DNA of 23,031 nucleotides from positions 1 to 23,031 of the IMG/VR virus record IMGVR_UViG_3300014914_000500. One strand, given 5' to 3'. This document shows positions 1 through 8,285 of the stretch, piece after piece. The stretch is from a virus. The stretch's first letter is position 1; every line of letters begins with the position of its first letter. The notes under the pieces are model-generated. The model did no database searches. It worked only from the letters and a program-made list of their open reading frames with translations, and was not told where the DNA came from. The position numbers and the translations under genes are program-made.

Positions 1-738
1 TATTTTTACTCTTTCAGGTATTTCAAACGGTTCAAATTTTTTAACCTCATAGGCCCAAAGTTCAGGTTCAACTGCATTGTCTCTTGACATCCTCCACCAC
101 TGCCAAGCTTCTGTATCCAGAATGCGGTGCTTTTTCTTTAAATCCTCTGTAAAGAACTGCTTTTTGGTAATTCTTTTAGGTTCTTTGAATGAGATAACTC
201 CATAACAAAGGCCATCATCAATGAGGTAATGAGGCTTAGATAAGTCAAATTTTCTAGTCTTCACCAACAAAGTTTTCTCTTTTGTCCAAAATAACTCTCC
301 ATGTGGATAAGTTAGATAAAGACCGTCTATCTTTCTTTTAGCTTCTTCTAAAGATGTTTTGATTATCTCTTTGCGTTTCTTATCCCATTCAGATAATTCC
401 TCTGGTTTAGGTGGCTTAGATTTAATATAGCCTTTTTCTTCAGCTTTACGATAAGCTTGCCAGTAGCTTGTATTATATCTTGGGTCATCGTTAGAGGGTG
501 GTATTAAAGGGAAATAAACAGAACGAAGGGCATCTATGATTTTGCCTCCATACCTTAAACAATCTTCTTCTTGCCAATCACCCCATTTCTCACCTTTCCA
601 AATCCTTGGAAGTCCACTATCAAAGAGGTATCTAAGGTCAGCATAAAGTTGCCTCCATCTAGTCTTGGCATGTTTAATATCGTAATCAACCCCTTCTTTC
701 TTAAATTGCTCTAAATGCAGTTCGGTTATACGCATCAT
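1..738 (-). CDS. Partial phage protein downstream of portal; possible PUA/ASCH-like domain
   Basis: An open frame on the minus strand runs off the left edge of the window, with at least 246 codons and no stop. It begins with two successive ATGs that overlap the portal stop codon, so the two genes are probably translationally coupled. The N-terminal part is rich in Trp, Tyr and charged residues and contains SGLPRIWKGEKWGDW. Further on, DGLYLTYPHGELFW, KTLLVKTRKF and DDGLCYGVISF, followed by AWQWWR and LWAYEV, resemble PUA/ASCH-like folds found in some phage head-region proteins. That link is memory-based inference. The place after the portal would suit a head maturation or protease fusion protein, but no protease motif is visible because the C-terminus is outside the window. 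Confidence 0.7.
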   Translation of the reverse strand, partial: MMRITELHLEQFKKEGVDYDIKHAKTRWRQLYADLRYLFDSGLPRIWKGEKWGDWQEEDCLRYGGKIIDALRSVYFPLIPPSNDDPRYNTSYWQAYRKAEEKGYIKSKPPKPEELSEWDKKRKEIIKTSLEEAKRKIDGLYLTYPHGELFWTKEKTLLVKTRKFDLSKPHYLIDDGLCYGVISFKEPKRITKKQFFTEDLKKKHRILDTEAWQWWRMSRDNAVEPELWAYEVKKFEPFEIPERVKI

Positions 739-2042
739 CTCTCTAAATCAACACCCATCTGGCTCAATAAGTTTCTGATAATTTTCTTAGCTTCTTCATC
801 TGAAATTAAATTATTTTGCTTTAAATGCTCTATTGATAAGGTAATATTCTTAAATGCTCTACTTAACCGTTCTATATCTCTTAATGAGATTTCAGGAAAG
901 ATTATCTCAAACTTGCGATTAACATTCCTTGGTAATCTTTTATGAAGAATTGCTTGGTCTATTACAAAATTAAATACATATTCAATCATTGCTTTAAAAT
1001 ATTTCTGTCTTGTAATAAGCATTTTTTCAGTAGGAAAAGCCTGTTCATAAGCAACCGCCCTTACTCCTTCTGTATCTGCAAAATAATAAGGTGGGAAACC
1101 CGCACCACTTAAAATATGGTTTCTTATCAAACGACTTTCTTGATTTGCATCCCTTGCTTCAAGCTTAGGAGCTACTACATCCCATTTAACTTTCTCATTG
1201 TGTGCTCGGATTGTTCCAGGTGAGGGAGGTGGTAAATTATCAAGGAATTGTTTTATTTCATACTCGTCTGCACCTTCTAGAGTTACATCCCAGCAGAAGT
1301 TATTGATATTCATTTGTCTTTCAAGTCTTGTAAATAAAAACTGGTCGTAAGAATCAATCCAATCTATCAAGGGTAGCAAATCACTTGCACCTCTTGTCGC
1401 ATTTGAAACCTTGTTAATGGCAAAGAAAAAGGTTTCACCTGTTAGGTATCCATAAGTATCACTGTTGGGATTTTCATCTCTACGAATTATCTTGAGTTCT
1501 CTTTTTTTACCGTTTTTCTTATTGAGAGGAGCATACAAAATAATCTTATCCAAAATCAAACAATTTTCTTCATGAGGCACAACCTTTTTAACTTCCAATG
1601 GGTCAATGTATCCTAATCTTACATGACCATTGGCAGGATTTACTGTAACAGGCCAAATGCACTCGCCATAAAGACATAATTCCAAAATTCTATCGTGCTG
1701 TTTAAGAGGCCAATTATTTACATCATCAAACCAGAATGCATTTAATACTTCTTGAACTCGTTTATCGGTTGTCTCAAAATAAATACCTTCTCCTACCACA
1801 AAGTTCTTGATGTATTCAATTATCCTTTTGGCTAGGGGGTTTGAGTCATAAAGCCATTTGGCTAAACGACTCATCTTAACAAATACATCGGTGCGTAACT
1901 CTCTTAACAAGCCTACACCAGAGATTTTTCTCCACCCAGCCCAATCTTCTTCTTTTGTTTCTTCACCGCCTGGTAAAGAAAGCTTGGTGGCTTCAAAAAA
2001 TCTTGTAGGCTTAGGCGTTGATTTTTTTACAAAATATGGCAA
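735..2042 (-). CDS. Phage portal protein
   Basis: The 435-residue product is a likely portal, the dodecameric ring at the capsid vertex through which DNA enters and leaves. Family-like signatures are the N-terminal segment SNPLAKRIIEYIKNFVVGEG around residues 67-86, the polar middle domain, and the later segment RLIRNHILSGAGFPPYYFAD followed by a long amphipathic helical region. The length is normal for a compact portal. The start is TTG, chosen because CGGAGG lies just upstream and the preceding gene ends with the TAA directly before the TTG. It lies two genes after TerL in the same leftward operon, which is the usual order. The identification rests on motif style and gene order, not on a database match. 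Confidence 0.85.
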   Translation of the reverse strand: MPYFVKKSTPKPTRFFEATKLSLPGGEETKEEDWAGWRKISGVGLLRELRTDVFVKMSRLAKWLYDSNPLAKRIIEYIKNFVVGEGIYFETTDKRVQEVLNAFWFDDVNNWPLKQHDRILELCLYGECIWPVTVNPANGHVRLGYIDPLEVKKVVPHEENCLILDKIILYAPLNKKNGKKRELKIIRRDENPNSDTYGYLTGETFFFAINKVSNATRGASDLLPLIDWIDSYDQFLFTRLERQMNINNFCWDVTLEGADEYEIKQFLDNLPPPSPGTIRAHNEKVKWDVVAPKLEARDANQESRLIRNHILSGAGFPPYYFADTEGVRAVAYEQAFPTEKMLITRQKYFKAMIEYVFNFVIDQAILHKRLPRNVNRKFEIIFPEISLRDIERLSRAFKNITLSIEHLKQNNLISDEEAKKIIRNLLSQMGVDLER

Positions 2043-2261
2043 TTATTTCCTCCGATATCTTTTAAGCACTTCCTCTGTAACAAAAAAGCCTGCTGTAGTA
2101 GCCTCAGGCATATCAGGAGCTTCATCTGAATAGAAATAAATACGAATACTTGCTGTATTAGGTATTACTTCAAAACCGTAAATCCGTGCATCTTCAGGTA
2201 AAGCATCTTTTAAAATTTCTTTAAATGCCTCTTGGCTCATTTCAGTGTAAGCCCTTTTCAT
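2043..2261 (-). CDS. Small unknown protein between TerL and portal
   Basis: A 72-residue soluble protein with an ATG start behind a clear AGGAGG-type site. Its stop codon directly abuts the TTG start of the portal gene, so the two are almost certainly co-translated. The sequence has an N-terminal amphipathic helix, then a hydrophobic beta-like stretch (YGFEVIPNTASIRIYFYSD), and ends in a basic tail (KRYRRK). No family is recognised. The position suggests a head-assembly or packaging accessory, but that is inference from neighbours only. Confidence 0.75.
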   Translation of the reverse strand: MKRAYTEMSQEAFKEILKDALPEDARIYGFEVIPNTASIRIYFYSDEAPDMPEATTAGFFVTEEVLKRYRRK

Positions 2262-2278
2262 ATTTTTCCTCCTTTAAT

Positions 2279-2578
2279 TTATTTTCCCCAAAACCACTTT
2301 GAGGCTTGCCAAAACACTCCTCCTAAAAAGCCAAACAAACCTGAAATAAATGTATTAATCCGATTTTTATTCTCAAGCTTGCCTATTCTTTGCTCATGAT
2401 TATTCTTTGCAGCATTAAGCTTTGCAATTTGCTGTAAGGTTTCATCGTGTTTTCTAAATAAAATCTTAAAATTACCATCAAATCGTTCTAAATCCTTACG
2501 AATATATCCTACATGAGTTTGAATAGTCTCTTTTAACATTTCTTTTACTATCTTCAATAACCTATCATCACTATTCAT
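2279..2578 (-). CDS. Coiled-coil protein with C-terminal membrane segment (XhlA-like)
   Basis: A 99-residue protein. Residues 1-75 are a charged helical segment with heptad-like spacing (LERFDGNFKILFRK, KLNAAKNNHEQRIGKLE). One hydrophobic segment follows near residues 78-95 (FISGLFGFLGGVFWQASKW). This layout, an N-terminal coiled coil with one C-terminal membrane helix, matches XhlA/hemolysin-like phage proteins and some holin-associated proteins. Its start overlaps the end of the TerL gene by 4 nt, so it belongs to the same leftward operon. Its location between terminase and portal is unusual for a lysis protein, so a membrane-anchored packaging accessory is equally possible. Confidence 0.75.
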   Translation of the reverse strand: MNSDDRLLKIVKEMLKETIQTHVGYIRKDLERFDGNFKILFRKHDETLQQIAKLNAAKNNHEQRIGKLENKNRINTFISGLFGFLGGVFWQASKWFWGK

Positions 2579-4122
2579 GAGAACCTCCTGATGTTATTTC
2601 TGAAAAAGAATATTGGATTTCTTCTTTTAATCTTGAATTGGTGCATCATAGATGGAAACATAGAATTATCAATCACTTCTTTATTTGCTTCTTTATATTG
2701 AAATTCTGAAACAGTTACCATAGCAGGAGGAGTTCTGTAACTTGAAACAAAGCTAAGTAATGTAGCATCTAAAAAATCAGGAGAACGCTTCAACCGCTTT
2801 TTCAGCTTTCTTTTATTCTCTAACTTTCTTTTACCAGTTCTAGGGTCTTCAATAACTTTTATAGCAGTTATATCAGACAACCAAGCATCTTTTACTATTC
2901 TAGCTGAAGGAGATAAGCATAACCCTCTTTCTATGGCTTCTTTCAATCTGAAACCAACTTGAGTTCTCAAATTATAATACTCATTTTCATCATTCTCTGG
3001 TTTGGAAGATAAAAAGACTAAGTTAATCTTTACTTTTTCAGGATTACCATGTTTCCTGAGATATTCATATATCCCTTTTCCCCATCCACCATCTATATTG
3101 ATTATCGTTGGTTTGTTAGCACTTTTATAAGTCTCTGCCAATTCTAAAGTTCTTCTACCAATTGCCTCATCCGTTGCATTCAAAACCCATTTTATTGTAA
3201 CAATGGATGAGCCTTGTCTTAAAACCCAAACTGTTTTATCTTTTCCTAGTCCTGCTGGGTCAAGACCAATTACCAATGTCTCATCAGTGCAACGATTATA
3301 TTTTCTTTCAAAAACTTGTTTTGCAAGTGAATAAGGAATTAACTTTTCTTCTTCTCTCTCGGGAAATTGACCTAAAACTCTGATTTGGTATCTTGCACTA
3401 TCTTCACCCCACTGCTTTTTCTTTTTTTCAGGCCAATCCCAAGGCATCAATCTAGGATAAATATTTCTTCCTGCCTTAACATTAGGAGTATCATAAGCCG
3501 AGATAGGAATGGTTACCCATTCATCACTGTTGCAAGCTTCTCCAAACGGTGATAGTGGGTCAAATGGATTGCCAAGTGCAAGCCAATGACAGTTGGCAGA
3601 GGTCATCAATCCTTCGGCTGATTCCCAAATATTCTCACCTACCCCACTTGATTCGTCCAGAATTAATAATATATTAGGGCTATGCCTTCCTTGGAAAGCC
3701 TCTTGAGAAGAGTCTTGAGGTCTTAAACCCACAGCATACCAATCAGGGCCTAAATTTATTCCCATAGTTGTTACATGCTTTTCTTCCATTAACGGTATTC
3801 TTGAATATCTCACTCTGGTTCTGATTTCACTCCATAATGCATCCTTAACTTGTTCTTTGAATGCTGAAGTTGTAATAACTTTAGAAGGATAATATGTAAA
3901 AAGAAATGCAAGGGTTAGACATGCAGCGGTATGAGTTTTGCCTGCATGATTACATGCAGGCACTGCAACTCGTTCATTCTCATAGATAGCTCTAAAAATT
4001 TCTTTTTGCTTATCCCAAAGAGTAACTCCTAAAACTTTCTCAGGAAAAATTAATGGGTCTTTTTGAAAAATTTTTCTTAAAGACGGTGCTAAACCTCTAC
4101 TGTTAAAATTAAGTTCAATCAC
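2575..4122 (-). CDS. terL: Terminase large subunit (TerL)
   Basis: The 515-residue packaging motor ATPase and nuclease. The N-terminal ATPase domain shows a divergent Walker A, ACNHAGKT at residues 56-63, a Walker B, ILLILDES at 151-158, and a coupling-type LALGNP at 181-186. The C-terminal RNase H-like nuclease shows acidic residues in VIGLDPAG (Asp near 288), NIDGGWGKG (Asp near 344) and SPDFLDATLLSF near 467. Length is normal for the family. The start is GTG at 4122; no in-frame ATG lies nearby and the ribosome site is weak, so translation may be coupled to the gene that ends 24 nt upstream. TerL cuts concatemeric DNA and pumps it through the portal encoded just downstream. Confidence 0.93.
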   Translation of the reverse strand: MIELNFNSRGLAPSLRKIFQKDPLIFPEKVLGVTLWDKQKEIFRAIYENERVAVPACNHAGKTHTAACLTLAFLFTYYPSKVITTSAFKEQVKDALWSEIRTRVRYSRIPLMEEKHVTTMGINLGPDWYAVGLRPQDSSQEAFQGRHSPNILLILDESSGVGENIWESAEGLMTSANCHWLALGNPFDPLSPFGEACNSDEWVTIPISAYDTPNVKAGRNIYPRLMPWDWPEKKKKQWGEDSARYQIRVLGQFPEREEEKLIPYSLAKQVFERKYNRCTDETLVIGLDPAGLGKDKTVWVLRQGSSIVTIKWVLNATDEAIGRRTLELAETYKSANKPTIINIDGGWGKGIYEYLRKHGNPEKVKINLVFLSSKPENDENEYYNLRTQVGFRLKEAIERGLCLSPSARIVKDAWLSDITAIKVIEDPRTGKRKLENKRKLKKRLKRSPDFLDATLLSFVSSYRTPPAMVTVSEFQYKEANKEVIDNSMFPSMMHQFKIKRRNPIFFFRNNIRRFS

Positions 4123-4145
4123 CTTTTAACCACTCAAGCCCTATC

Positions 4146-4394
4146 TTATTTTGTCTTCTCTACAACTTGCCTTCCACCAACTTTCAAATCAATTAGAAAT
4201 CGGTCTTCAAACTCATGCACTCTCGCAACATCTTTCCTTGAAACTTTAAGATAATTCAAAGCATCAGCCAATGTTTTAACAGGTCTAGGCTTCGGTTTAG
4301 ACTGAGATTGAGATTGAGGTTTAGGCTTAGAAGGAGAAACTGTGGGCTTTGGCTTACTTGAAACTTTGCTGTCTTTTTTAACTTTCTTTCTCAT
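4146..4394 (-). CDS. Small basic protein with Lys/Pro/Ser/Gln linker, upstream of TerL
   Basis: An 82-residue product when started at the ATG at 4394. A longer in-frame start at 4496 is less likely because it would lie upstream of the promoter. The N-terminal half is low complexity (Lys, Pro, Ser, Gln; KPKPQSQSQSKPKPRP). The C-terminal ~45 residues form a compact segment with TLADALNYLKVSRKDVARVHEF that could be a small DNA-binding or assembly domain. It occupies the usual place of a small terminase subunit, but no recognisable TerS helix-turn-helix is seen, so I leave it unnamed. The ATG sits about where the transcript should begin, so the mRNA may be leaderless. Confidence 0.7.
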   Translation of the reverse strand: MRKKVKKDSKVSSKPKPTVSPSKPKPQSQSQSKPKPRPVKTLADALNYLKVSRKDVARVHEFEDRFLIDLKVGGRQVVEKTK

Positions 4395-4401
4395 ATATTG
4401 A

Positions 4402-4430
4402 AAGTTAACACAAATCAAAGGAAAAGTCAA
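4402..4430 (-). promoter_or_regulatory. Leftward promoter of the packaging/head operon
   Basis: On the minus strand, TTGACT (4430-4425) and TAACTT (4407-4402) are separated by 17 bp. The predicted transcription start falls at or next to the ATG at 4394, so the first gene may be translated without a leader. The -35 box lies 8 bp from the opposing -35 box of the rightward promoter. Confidence 0.6.
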
Positions 4431-4438
4431 GTTAGGTC

Positions 4439-4467
4439 TTGACAAATAAGAAATGACATGATAATTT
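4439..4467 (+). promoter_or_regulatory. Rightward promoter for the 4592-8964 operon
   Basis: TTGACA at 4439-4444, a 17 bp spacer and TAATTT at 4462-4467. It lies back to back with the leftward promoter; the two -35 boxes form an 18 bp perfect inverted repeat, GTCAAG-N6-CTTGAC at 4426-4443 or one base either side, which could be an operator. About 120 nt of untranslated leader follow before the first ATG. Confidence 0.6.
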
Positions 4468-4591
4468 AATCTTAATGGTGCAGAATAAAGGCACATACCA
4501 TCCTGATTTAATCAAGATAAACCTATCTAAAGACAAAAGTCATACTACTCAATCAGCTCCTTCATGCTATATTAAATTTAAGGAGAGGAAA

Positions 4592-5056
4592 ATGGGCAAG
4601 AAAAATAAAGACAAGACTTTTATAGAGATTATGGAAGAATGTAAAAATCATAGCAAAGAAGCACTCTGGGATTATATCACAGCTTTAAGAGGGCCTGATA
4701 TAATAGTTGCGTTAGGTGAAACTCATAGATGGATTAAAACAGTCTTTACTTATCCTTTAAGAGGGCAAAGTATTGTAGAAGAGTATTTGGTCTCATGGCC
4801 AAAAGATATTGAAGGCGTTTTTGAATACCTGAATAATGAAAAACATATCTATGAGTATTTTCATTATCTAAACCATATTGCAAAAATATGGCACTATTTT
4901 AACCCTAAGGTTGAATATGTTATGTATACTTTATTTCGTGAAGGCGGAGACCTTAATGAAGAACAAATTAAGGACTTAGCTCGTAAATATAAAAAATATG
5001 TAGATGAATGGTTAAATAGTGAAACAGTAATTAATCAAAAAGAAGGGAGGAAATAA
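4592..5056 (+). CDS. Unknown protein, first of a tandem paralogue pair
   Basis: A 154-residue product starting at the ATG at 4592, chosen because AAGGAGAGG lies just upstream and because the start then aligns with the next gene. It begins MGKKNKDKTFIEIMEECK and is rich in aromatic residues, mostly alpha-helical in appearance. The following gene starts with a very similar segment and also shares the T-PL-G motif (TYPLRGQSI here, RTPLQGKDSI there), so the pair arose by tandem duplication. No conserved family, catalytic motif, signal peptide or membrane segment is recognised. It is the first gene behind the promoter at 4439 and overlaps the next start by one base. Confidence 0.8.
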   Translation: MGKKNKDKTFIEIMEECKNHSKEALWDYITALRGPDIIVALGETHRWIKTVFTYPLRGQSIVEEYLVSWPKDIEGVFEYLNNEKHIYEYFHYLNHIAKIWHYFNPKVEYVMYTLFREGGDLNEEQIKDLARKYKKYVDEWLNSETVINQKEGRK

Positions 5057-5808
5057 TGCAGAAAAAGAATAAAGATAAATCGTGGATAGAGATTTTTGAA
5101 GAATGCAAGCATGTAGAACATGCCGCCTTGGATTATTGTGAAGCATTAAGAGCATTTGATAAATATTTTGGCACACCAAATTTTATTACATCAGTATTTC
5201 GCACTCCTTTGCAAGGTAAAGACTCAATTGAAAATGAACATCACTGGTATAAATTTGGGTATTATCAGAAAGAACACATGGTGATAAATGCAATGAACCA
5301 AGCTTTGGATTGCTGGTATGATTTTGAAAATTATGCTCTTGCTTTGCAGGATTGTTGGCAACATTTTAATCTACCAGTAAAAATAGCCATTCAAAATCTA
5401 GAACGAGCATGGATTAACCATCATTCCCAAGAAACAAAGAAAAGTGTCGCAAGAGAATATCTGAAAATGGTGGATGTTTGGATGAACTCAACAAAAGTTT
5501 TAGAAGATGAACAACGAAGAATAGACAGAGAAAGTGAATATTTAAAGGCTTATTTTACAGCTTTGCAGGAAATATGTGAATATTATAAATCAACAAAGGA
5601 AGAAAAACACTTCCAGCTTATGTTAGCAGGGATAAAAGATAGAGATTGTTGGATTTTATCCAATGATAAAGACCAAATAAGTAAAGAGCTTCATTCCAAA
5701 GTAATCACTCTAGAAGACGTGAAAAATCATTTCATTTTACGAGATAAAAGAAAACCTTTAATAATTGACCCAACTATTTGGTGTGAGTTATTAAAGAAAT
5801 TAGCATAG
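5056..5808 (+). CDS. Unknown protein, second of a tandem paralogue pair
   Basis: A 250-residue helical protein, starting at an ATG that shares one base with the preceding TAA. Residues 1-155 are paralogous to the preceding gene (KKNKDKSWIEIFEECK at the N-terminus, WMNS near the domain end in place of WLNS). An extra C-terminal ~95 residues have no counterpart there. It is rich in Trp, His and Glu. No recognised domain. GGGAGG precedes the start. The duplication followed by C-terminal extension suggests diverged roles, but no function can be read. Confidence 0.8.
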   Translation: MQKKNKDKSWIEIFEECKHVEHAALDYCEALRAFDKYFGTPNFITSVFRTPLQGKDSIENEHHWYKFGYYQKEHMVINAMNQALDCWYDFENYALALQDCWQHFNLPVKIAIQNLERAWINHHSQETKKSVAREYLKMVDVWMNSTKVLEDEQRRIDRESEYLKAYFTALQEICEYYKSTKEEKHFQLMLAGIKDRDCWILSNDKDQISKELHSKVITLEDVKNHFILRDKRKPLIIDPTIWCELLKKLA

Positions 5809-5820
5809 GAGGCATATATA

Positions 5821-6147
5821 GTGAATGAAAAAACAGCACCAAACAAAATATTTAAAATTGGTAAGTTTCATATAGCAACAGAAATATTACGCAAAGCAAT
5901 TCATGAAGAAAATAAAGAACTATTAAAGCAACTAAAAGTTTTATTCTCTGGGTTTATTATTATAGATACAAAATGTGACTTTGCACGAGAAATAATTGAA
6001 TATACAGCTTATCATCCAAAGTTCCGACCCATCCCACAAGGCGATGAAATACCTACTTACATTATTGAATTTGAAATGACTGAAGATGAACAAGGAAATA
6101 AGCATTACAAAATTGTTAATATACGGGAGGATTATAATGCAATCTAA
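5821..6147 (+). CDS. Unknown 108-residue protein
   Basis: Starts with GTG, 8 nt after AGGAGG; the nearby ATG at 5825 is out of frame. The protein has a helical N-terminal half (ATEILRKAIHEENKELLKQL), a hydrophobic strand (SGFIIIDTK) and an acidic/aromatic C-terminus. No family recognised. It overlaps the next gene by 11 nt, as expected within a compact phage operon. Confidence 0.7.
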   Translation: MNEKTAPNKIFKIGKFHIATEILRKAIHEENKELLKQLKVLFSGFIIIDTKCDFAREIIEYTAYHPKFRPIPQGDEIPTYIIEFEMTEDEQGNKHYKIVNIREDYNAI

Positions 6148-6598
6148 TGATTTAAAGGATGTCAAGGAAGTATTAACAGGTTTGAAAAATGACCCAGAAA
6201 TAAAAAATCTAATAGATGAGTTCTGGCAGTTAATAAAGAATATTATTTACAACATTACAGACTCAGCCTTAGATGGATTGATGAATCTGTCTGAGAAGAA
6301 AGCTAAATTATATGGAACGATGCTTAAACATTTAATAAAGCAAGGCTTCACCAGACAGGAAGCAATTGAATTAATATTAAGAATAAACCAAACAACTAAT
6401 GAACAGTTTAAATCCTTCCTTACTGGCTTCTCAGAACAAAATAAGACTTCTGTCTATAATAAACAAGTGATGGATTTATATAAAAATTTCTCAAGAGTTT
6501 ATGATTTATTGGAAAAATTAAGTAATGCTAATGTAGCTTTAACCCAAAGATTAGCAGTCATTGAAAGAATAATTCAGGCAAATAAGTCTTTACAATAA
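6137..6598 (+). CDS. Unknown helical protein
   Basis: A 153-residue protein starting at the ATG at 6137 behind GGGAGG. A longer in-frame start at 6086 lacks a ribosome site and would lie deep inside the previous gene. The sequence is nearly all helix-forming, with a C-terminal segment (YDLLEKLSNANVALTQRLAVIE) that has coiled-coil character. It overlaps the preceding gene by 11 nt. No recognisable catalytic or DNA-binding motif. Confidence 0.78.
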   Translation: MQSNDLKDVKEVLTGLKNDPEIKNLIDEFWQLIKNIIYNITDSALDGLMNLSEKKAKLYGTMLKHLIKQGFTRQEAIELILRINQTTNEQFKSFLTGFSEQNKTSVYNKQVMDLYKNFSRVYDLLEKLSNANVALTQRLAVIERIIQANKSLQ

Positions 6599-6611
6599 GG
6601 AGAGGTAAACA

Positions 6612-6815
6612 ATGACTTACAATATTACAGCAACAGGATATGGAGATACAGTTAAGTTTCATGTGGATGCAGACAATATTAAAGAAGCTTATAAAGAAGC
6701 TAGAAAAGAAGCAGAAGCAATCTTCCGCTTGAGAAGTGATAATCCTTCATACCTGCATCCCGACCCAAATGTGCATGTAGAAGTAGAACCAGATATTAGA
6801 CGATGGAGTATTTAA
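6612..6815 (+). CDS. Small unknown protein
   Basis: A 67-residue protein behind AAGGAGAGG. It begins with a beta-like segment (YNITATGYGDTVKFHVDAD), then a helix rich in Ala, Lys and Glu, then HPDPNVHVEVEPDIRRWSI. The strand-helix-strand pattern resembles small phage domains in which a strand is followed by an EAYKEARKEAEAIF-type helix, but I cannot assign a named family. Confidence 0.72.
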   Translation: MTYNITATGYGDTVKFHVDADNIKEAYKEARKEAEAIFRLRSDNPSYLHPDPNVHVEVEPDIRRWSI

Positions 6816-6842
6816 AACATTAAAAAAAGAGGAGAGCAAATA

Positions 6843-7073
6843 ATGTTGAAAGATAAAATAGTAAAAGAAATAACTCAATTTCTTTATAATCTTAATAAAG
6901 TCAGATATGAACTTGAAAAAAATAAAATATTTCAAGAAAATATAGATGCGAAAATCCGATTGTATATGGGTAATTTATTGGATGAGTTGAAACATAAAGA
7001 AGATAAGATAATTAGAAACTTTATTGCAAACTTATACCAAGTCCTAGATGAACATGAAAGGAGCAATAAATAA
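6843..7073 (+). CDS. Small helical protein
   Basis: A 76-residue, Lys/Glu/Leu/Asn-rich protein predicted to be all helix, possibly a coiled coil. An AGAGGAG-type site lies just upstream of the ATG. Its stop overlaps the next start by one base (TAATG). No family recognised. Confidence 0.75.
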   Translation: MLKDKIVKEITQFLYNLNKVRYELEKNKIFQENIDAKIRLYMGNLLDELKHKEDKIIRNFIANLYQVLDEHERSNK

Positions 7074-7345
7074 TGTATATAGAAAAGACAATTTCTTTAT
7101 TTAACTGGGATAAACTTGAAGAAGCTTTGAATACATTAAGACAACCAGACTTAGCCCAAATTACCTGTCCTCATTGCAAACAAAGAATAAAACTTCCTGT
7201 TATTGCTCGTGAGTGCGATATTCAAGCGTTCAAAGAACTTATACAGCTAGCTCAACAATATCTTGAAGAAAAAGACTTATTGTCTAAAATGTTAGATTAT
7301 ATTTGCAAAGAAGCCAAGAAAATTAAGAATGAAAAATTACAATAA
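7073..7345 (+). CDS. Small protein with one CxxC pair
   Basis: A 90-residue protein. A single CPHCKQRIKLP knuckle near residues 33-43, followed by a further Cys near 49, resembles half of a zinc ribbon. The rest is helical (FKELIQLAQQYLEEKD). The start is coupled to the previous gene through TAATG. Metal binding may need dimerisation because only one clear CxxC is present. No named family. Confidence 0.75.
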   Translation: MYIEKTISLFNWDKLEEALNTLRQPDLAQITCPHCKQRIKLPVIARECDIQAFKELIQLAQQYLEEKDLLSKMLDYICKEAKKIKNEKLQ

Positions 7346-7838
7346 ATTACACATTAAAAAATATTTCAAACTTTTGCAAAACAAGCACCGTTCTTATGTA
7401 TTTCAATATCTCAAATACGGTAAATATCTAAAACCATATCAATACCCTTTAACTGAAGGCGTAGAATTTACTTGTGAATATCTCTTGGATTTACTCAAAA
7501 AAGCGGTTCAGAGACATTCCTTAACTATTAAATTAAATGAAACATTCTTCTATTTTATATCAGATATTATTTGGCCTCATAAAATTAAATATATTGCATT
7601 TAAGATATATGCATGGAGAGTGCCTTATGATATTTCTTGCCATCTAAGAGGCATATCAACTATTAAAGAAGATAATCTATTACTTTCCTCAACCGAATTA
7701 TATTATCATTTATACACTGCTCCATTATCCACACACCAACTAATTGAAACATTAAAACCTAAATTAACCTATGAATTGCAATTAGCATTAGATGTATTGA
7801 AAGTAGAGGAGGTTGTGTATGGCAGAAAGAAACATTGA
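7329..7838 (+). CDS. Unknown aromatic-rich protein
   Basis: A 169-residue protein that overlaps the end of the preceding gene by 17 nt, with only a weak upstream ribosome site, so translation may be coupled. It is rich in Tyr, Leu, Lys and His, with a basic N-terminus. No membrane segment or catalytic motif is evident and no family is recognised. Confidence 0.7.
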   Translation: MKNYNKLHIKKYFKLLQNKHRSYVFQYLKYGKYLKPYQYPLTEGVEFTCEYLLDLLKKAVQRHSLTIKLNETFFYFISDIIWPHKIKYIAFKIYAWRVPYDISCHLRGISTIKEDNLLLSSTELYYHLYTAPLSTHQLIETLKPKLTYELQLALDVLKVEEVVYGRKKH

Positions 7839-8049
7839 AATTTCTCTGCACAGCTCAAAACCAACCAAGATAGATACTTTGGCTGAATTGGTAGGATATA
7901 TTATGGAAATAAATGAAAATACCTCATTGAAATTTAATTGGAAGGTAAGACTAGAACGTGACATCTTTACAGTGCGAAGTACTTTGATGATATTTATAAA
8001 GGGAAACCAGCGAAGTTTTAATTCTAGAATAACAAGGAGACAAACATGA
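7819..8049 (+). CDS. Small unknown protein
   Basis: A 76-residue product beginning MAERNIEISLH. I chose this ATG over the TTG two codons upstream because AGAGGAGG lies at proper distance. The sequence looks like an alpha/beta mini-domain with a basic end (RSFNSRITRRQT). It overlaps the preceding gene by about 20 nt and the next gene through ATGA. No known family. Confidence 0.65.
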   Translation: MAERNIEISLHSSKPTKIDTLAELVGYIMEINENTSLKFNWKVRLERDIFTVRSTLMIFIKGNQRSFNSRITRRQT

Positions 8050-8270
8050 AAACTATCATTTTGGCCATAGTGGGCAAAGAAAAGACTGATTTGATAATAG
8101 AAAAGGATTGGCAGAAATTGGAGGAATTACAAAAATCCTTTCCCGATGGAGACTTTTATACAATATATACAGTGCAAGGAGATGTAGGCAATTTGGTAGA
8201 ACTTGCCTTGAAAACATACTTAAATTATGAGGCTATAAATGCTAGGATTTGTAAGGAAGCAGGAATTTAA
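8046..8270 (+). CDS. Small unknown protein, first of a second paralogue pair
   Basis: A 74-residue protein starting in the ATGA overlap with the previous stop; AAGGAG precedes it. The segment FPDGDFYTIYTVQGDVGNLVELALKTYL parallels the corresponding segment of the next gene (KFIEIARVEGDIAALVDLAIKSYI), so the two are diverged tandem duplicates. Function unknown. Confidence 0.75.
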   Translation: MKTIILAIVGKEKTDLIIEKDWQKLEELQKSFPDGDFYTIYTVQGDVGNLVELALKTYLNYEAINARICKEAGI

Positions 8271-8285
8271 TAAGGAGGATTGATA

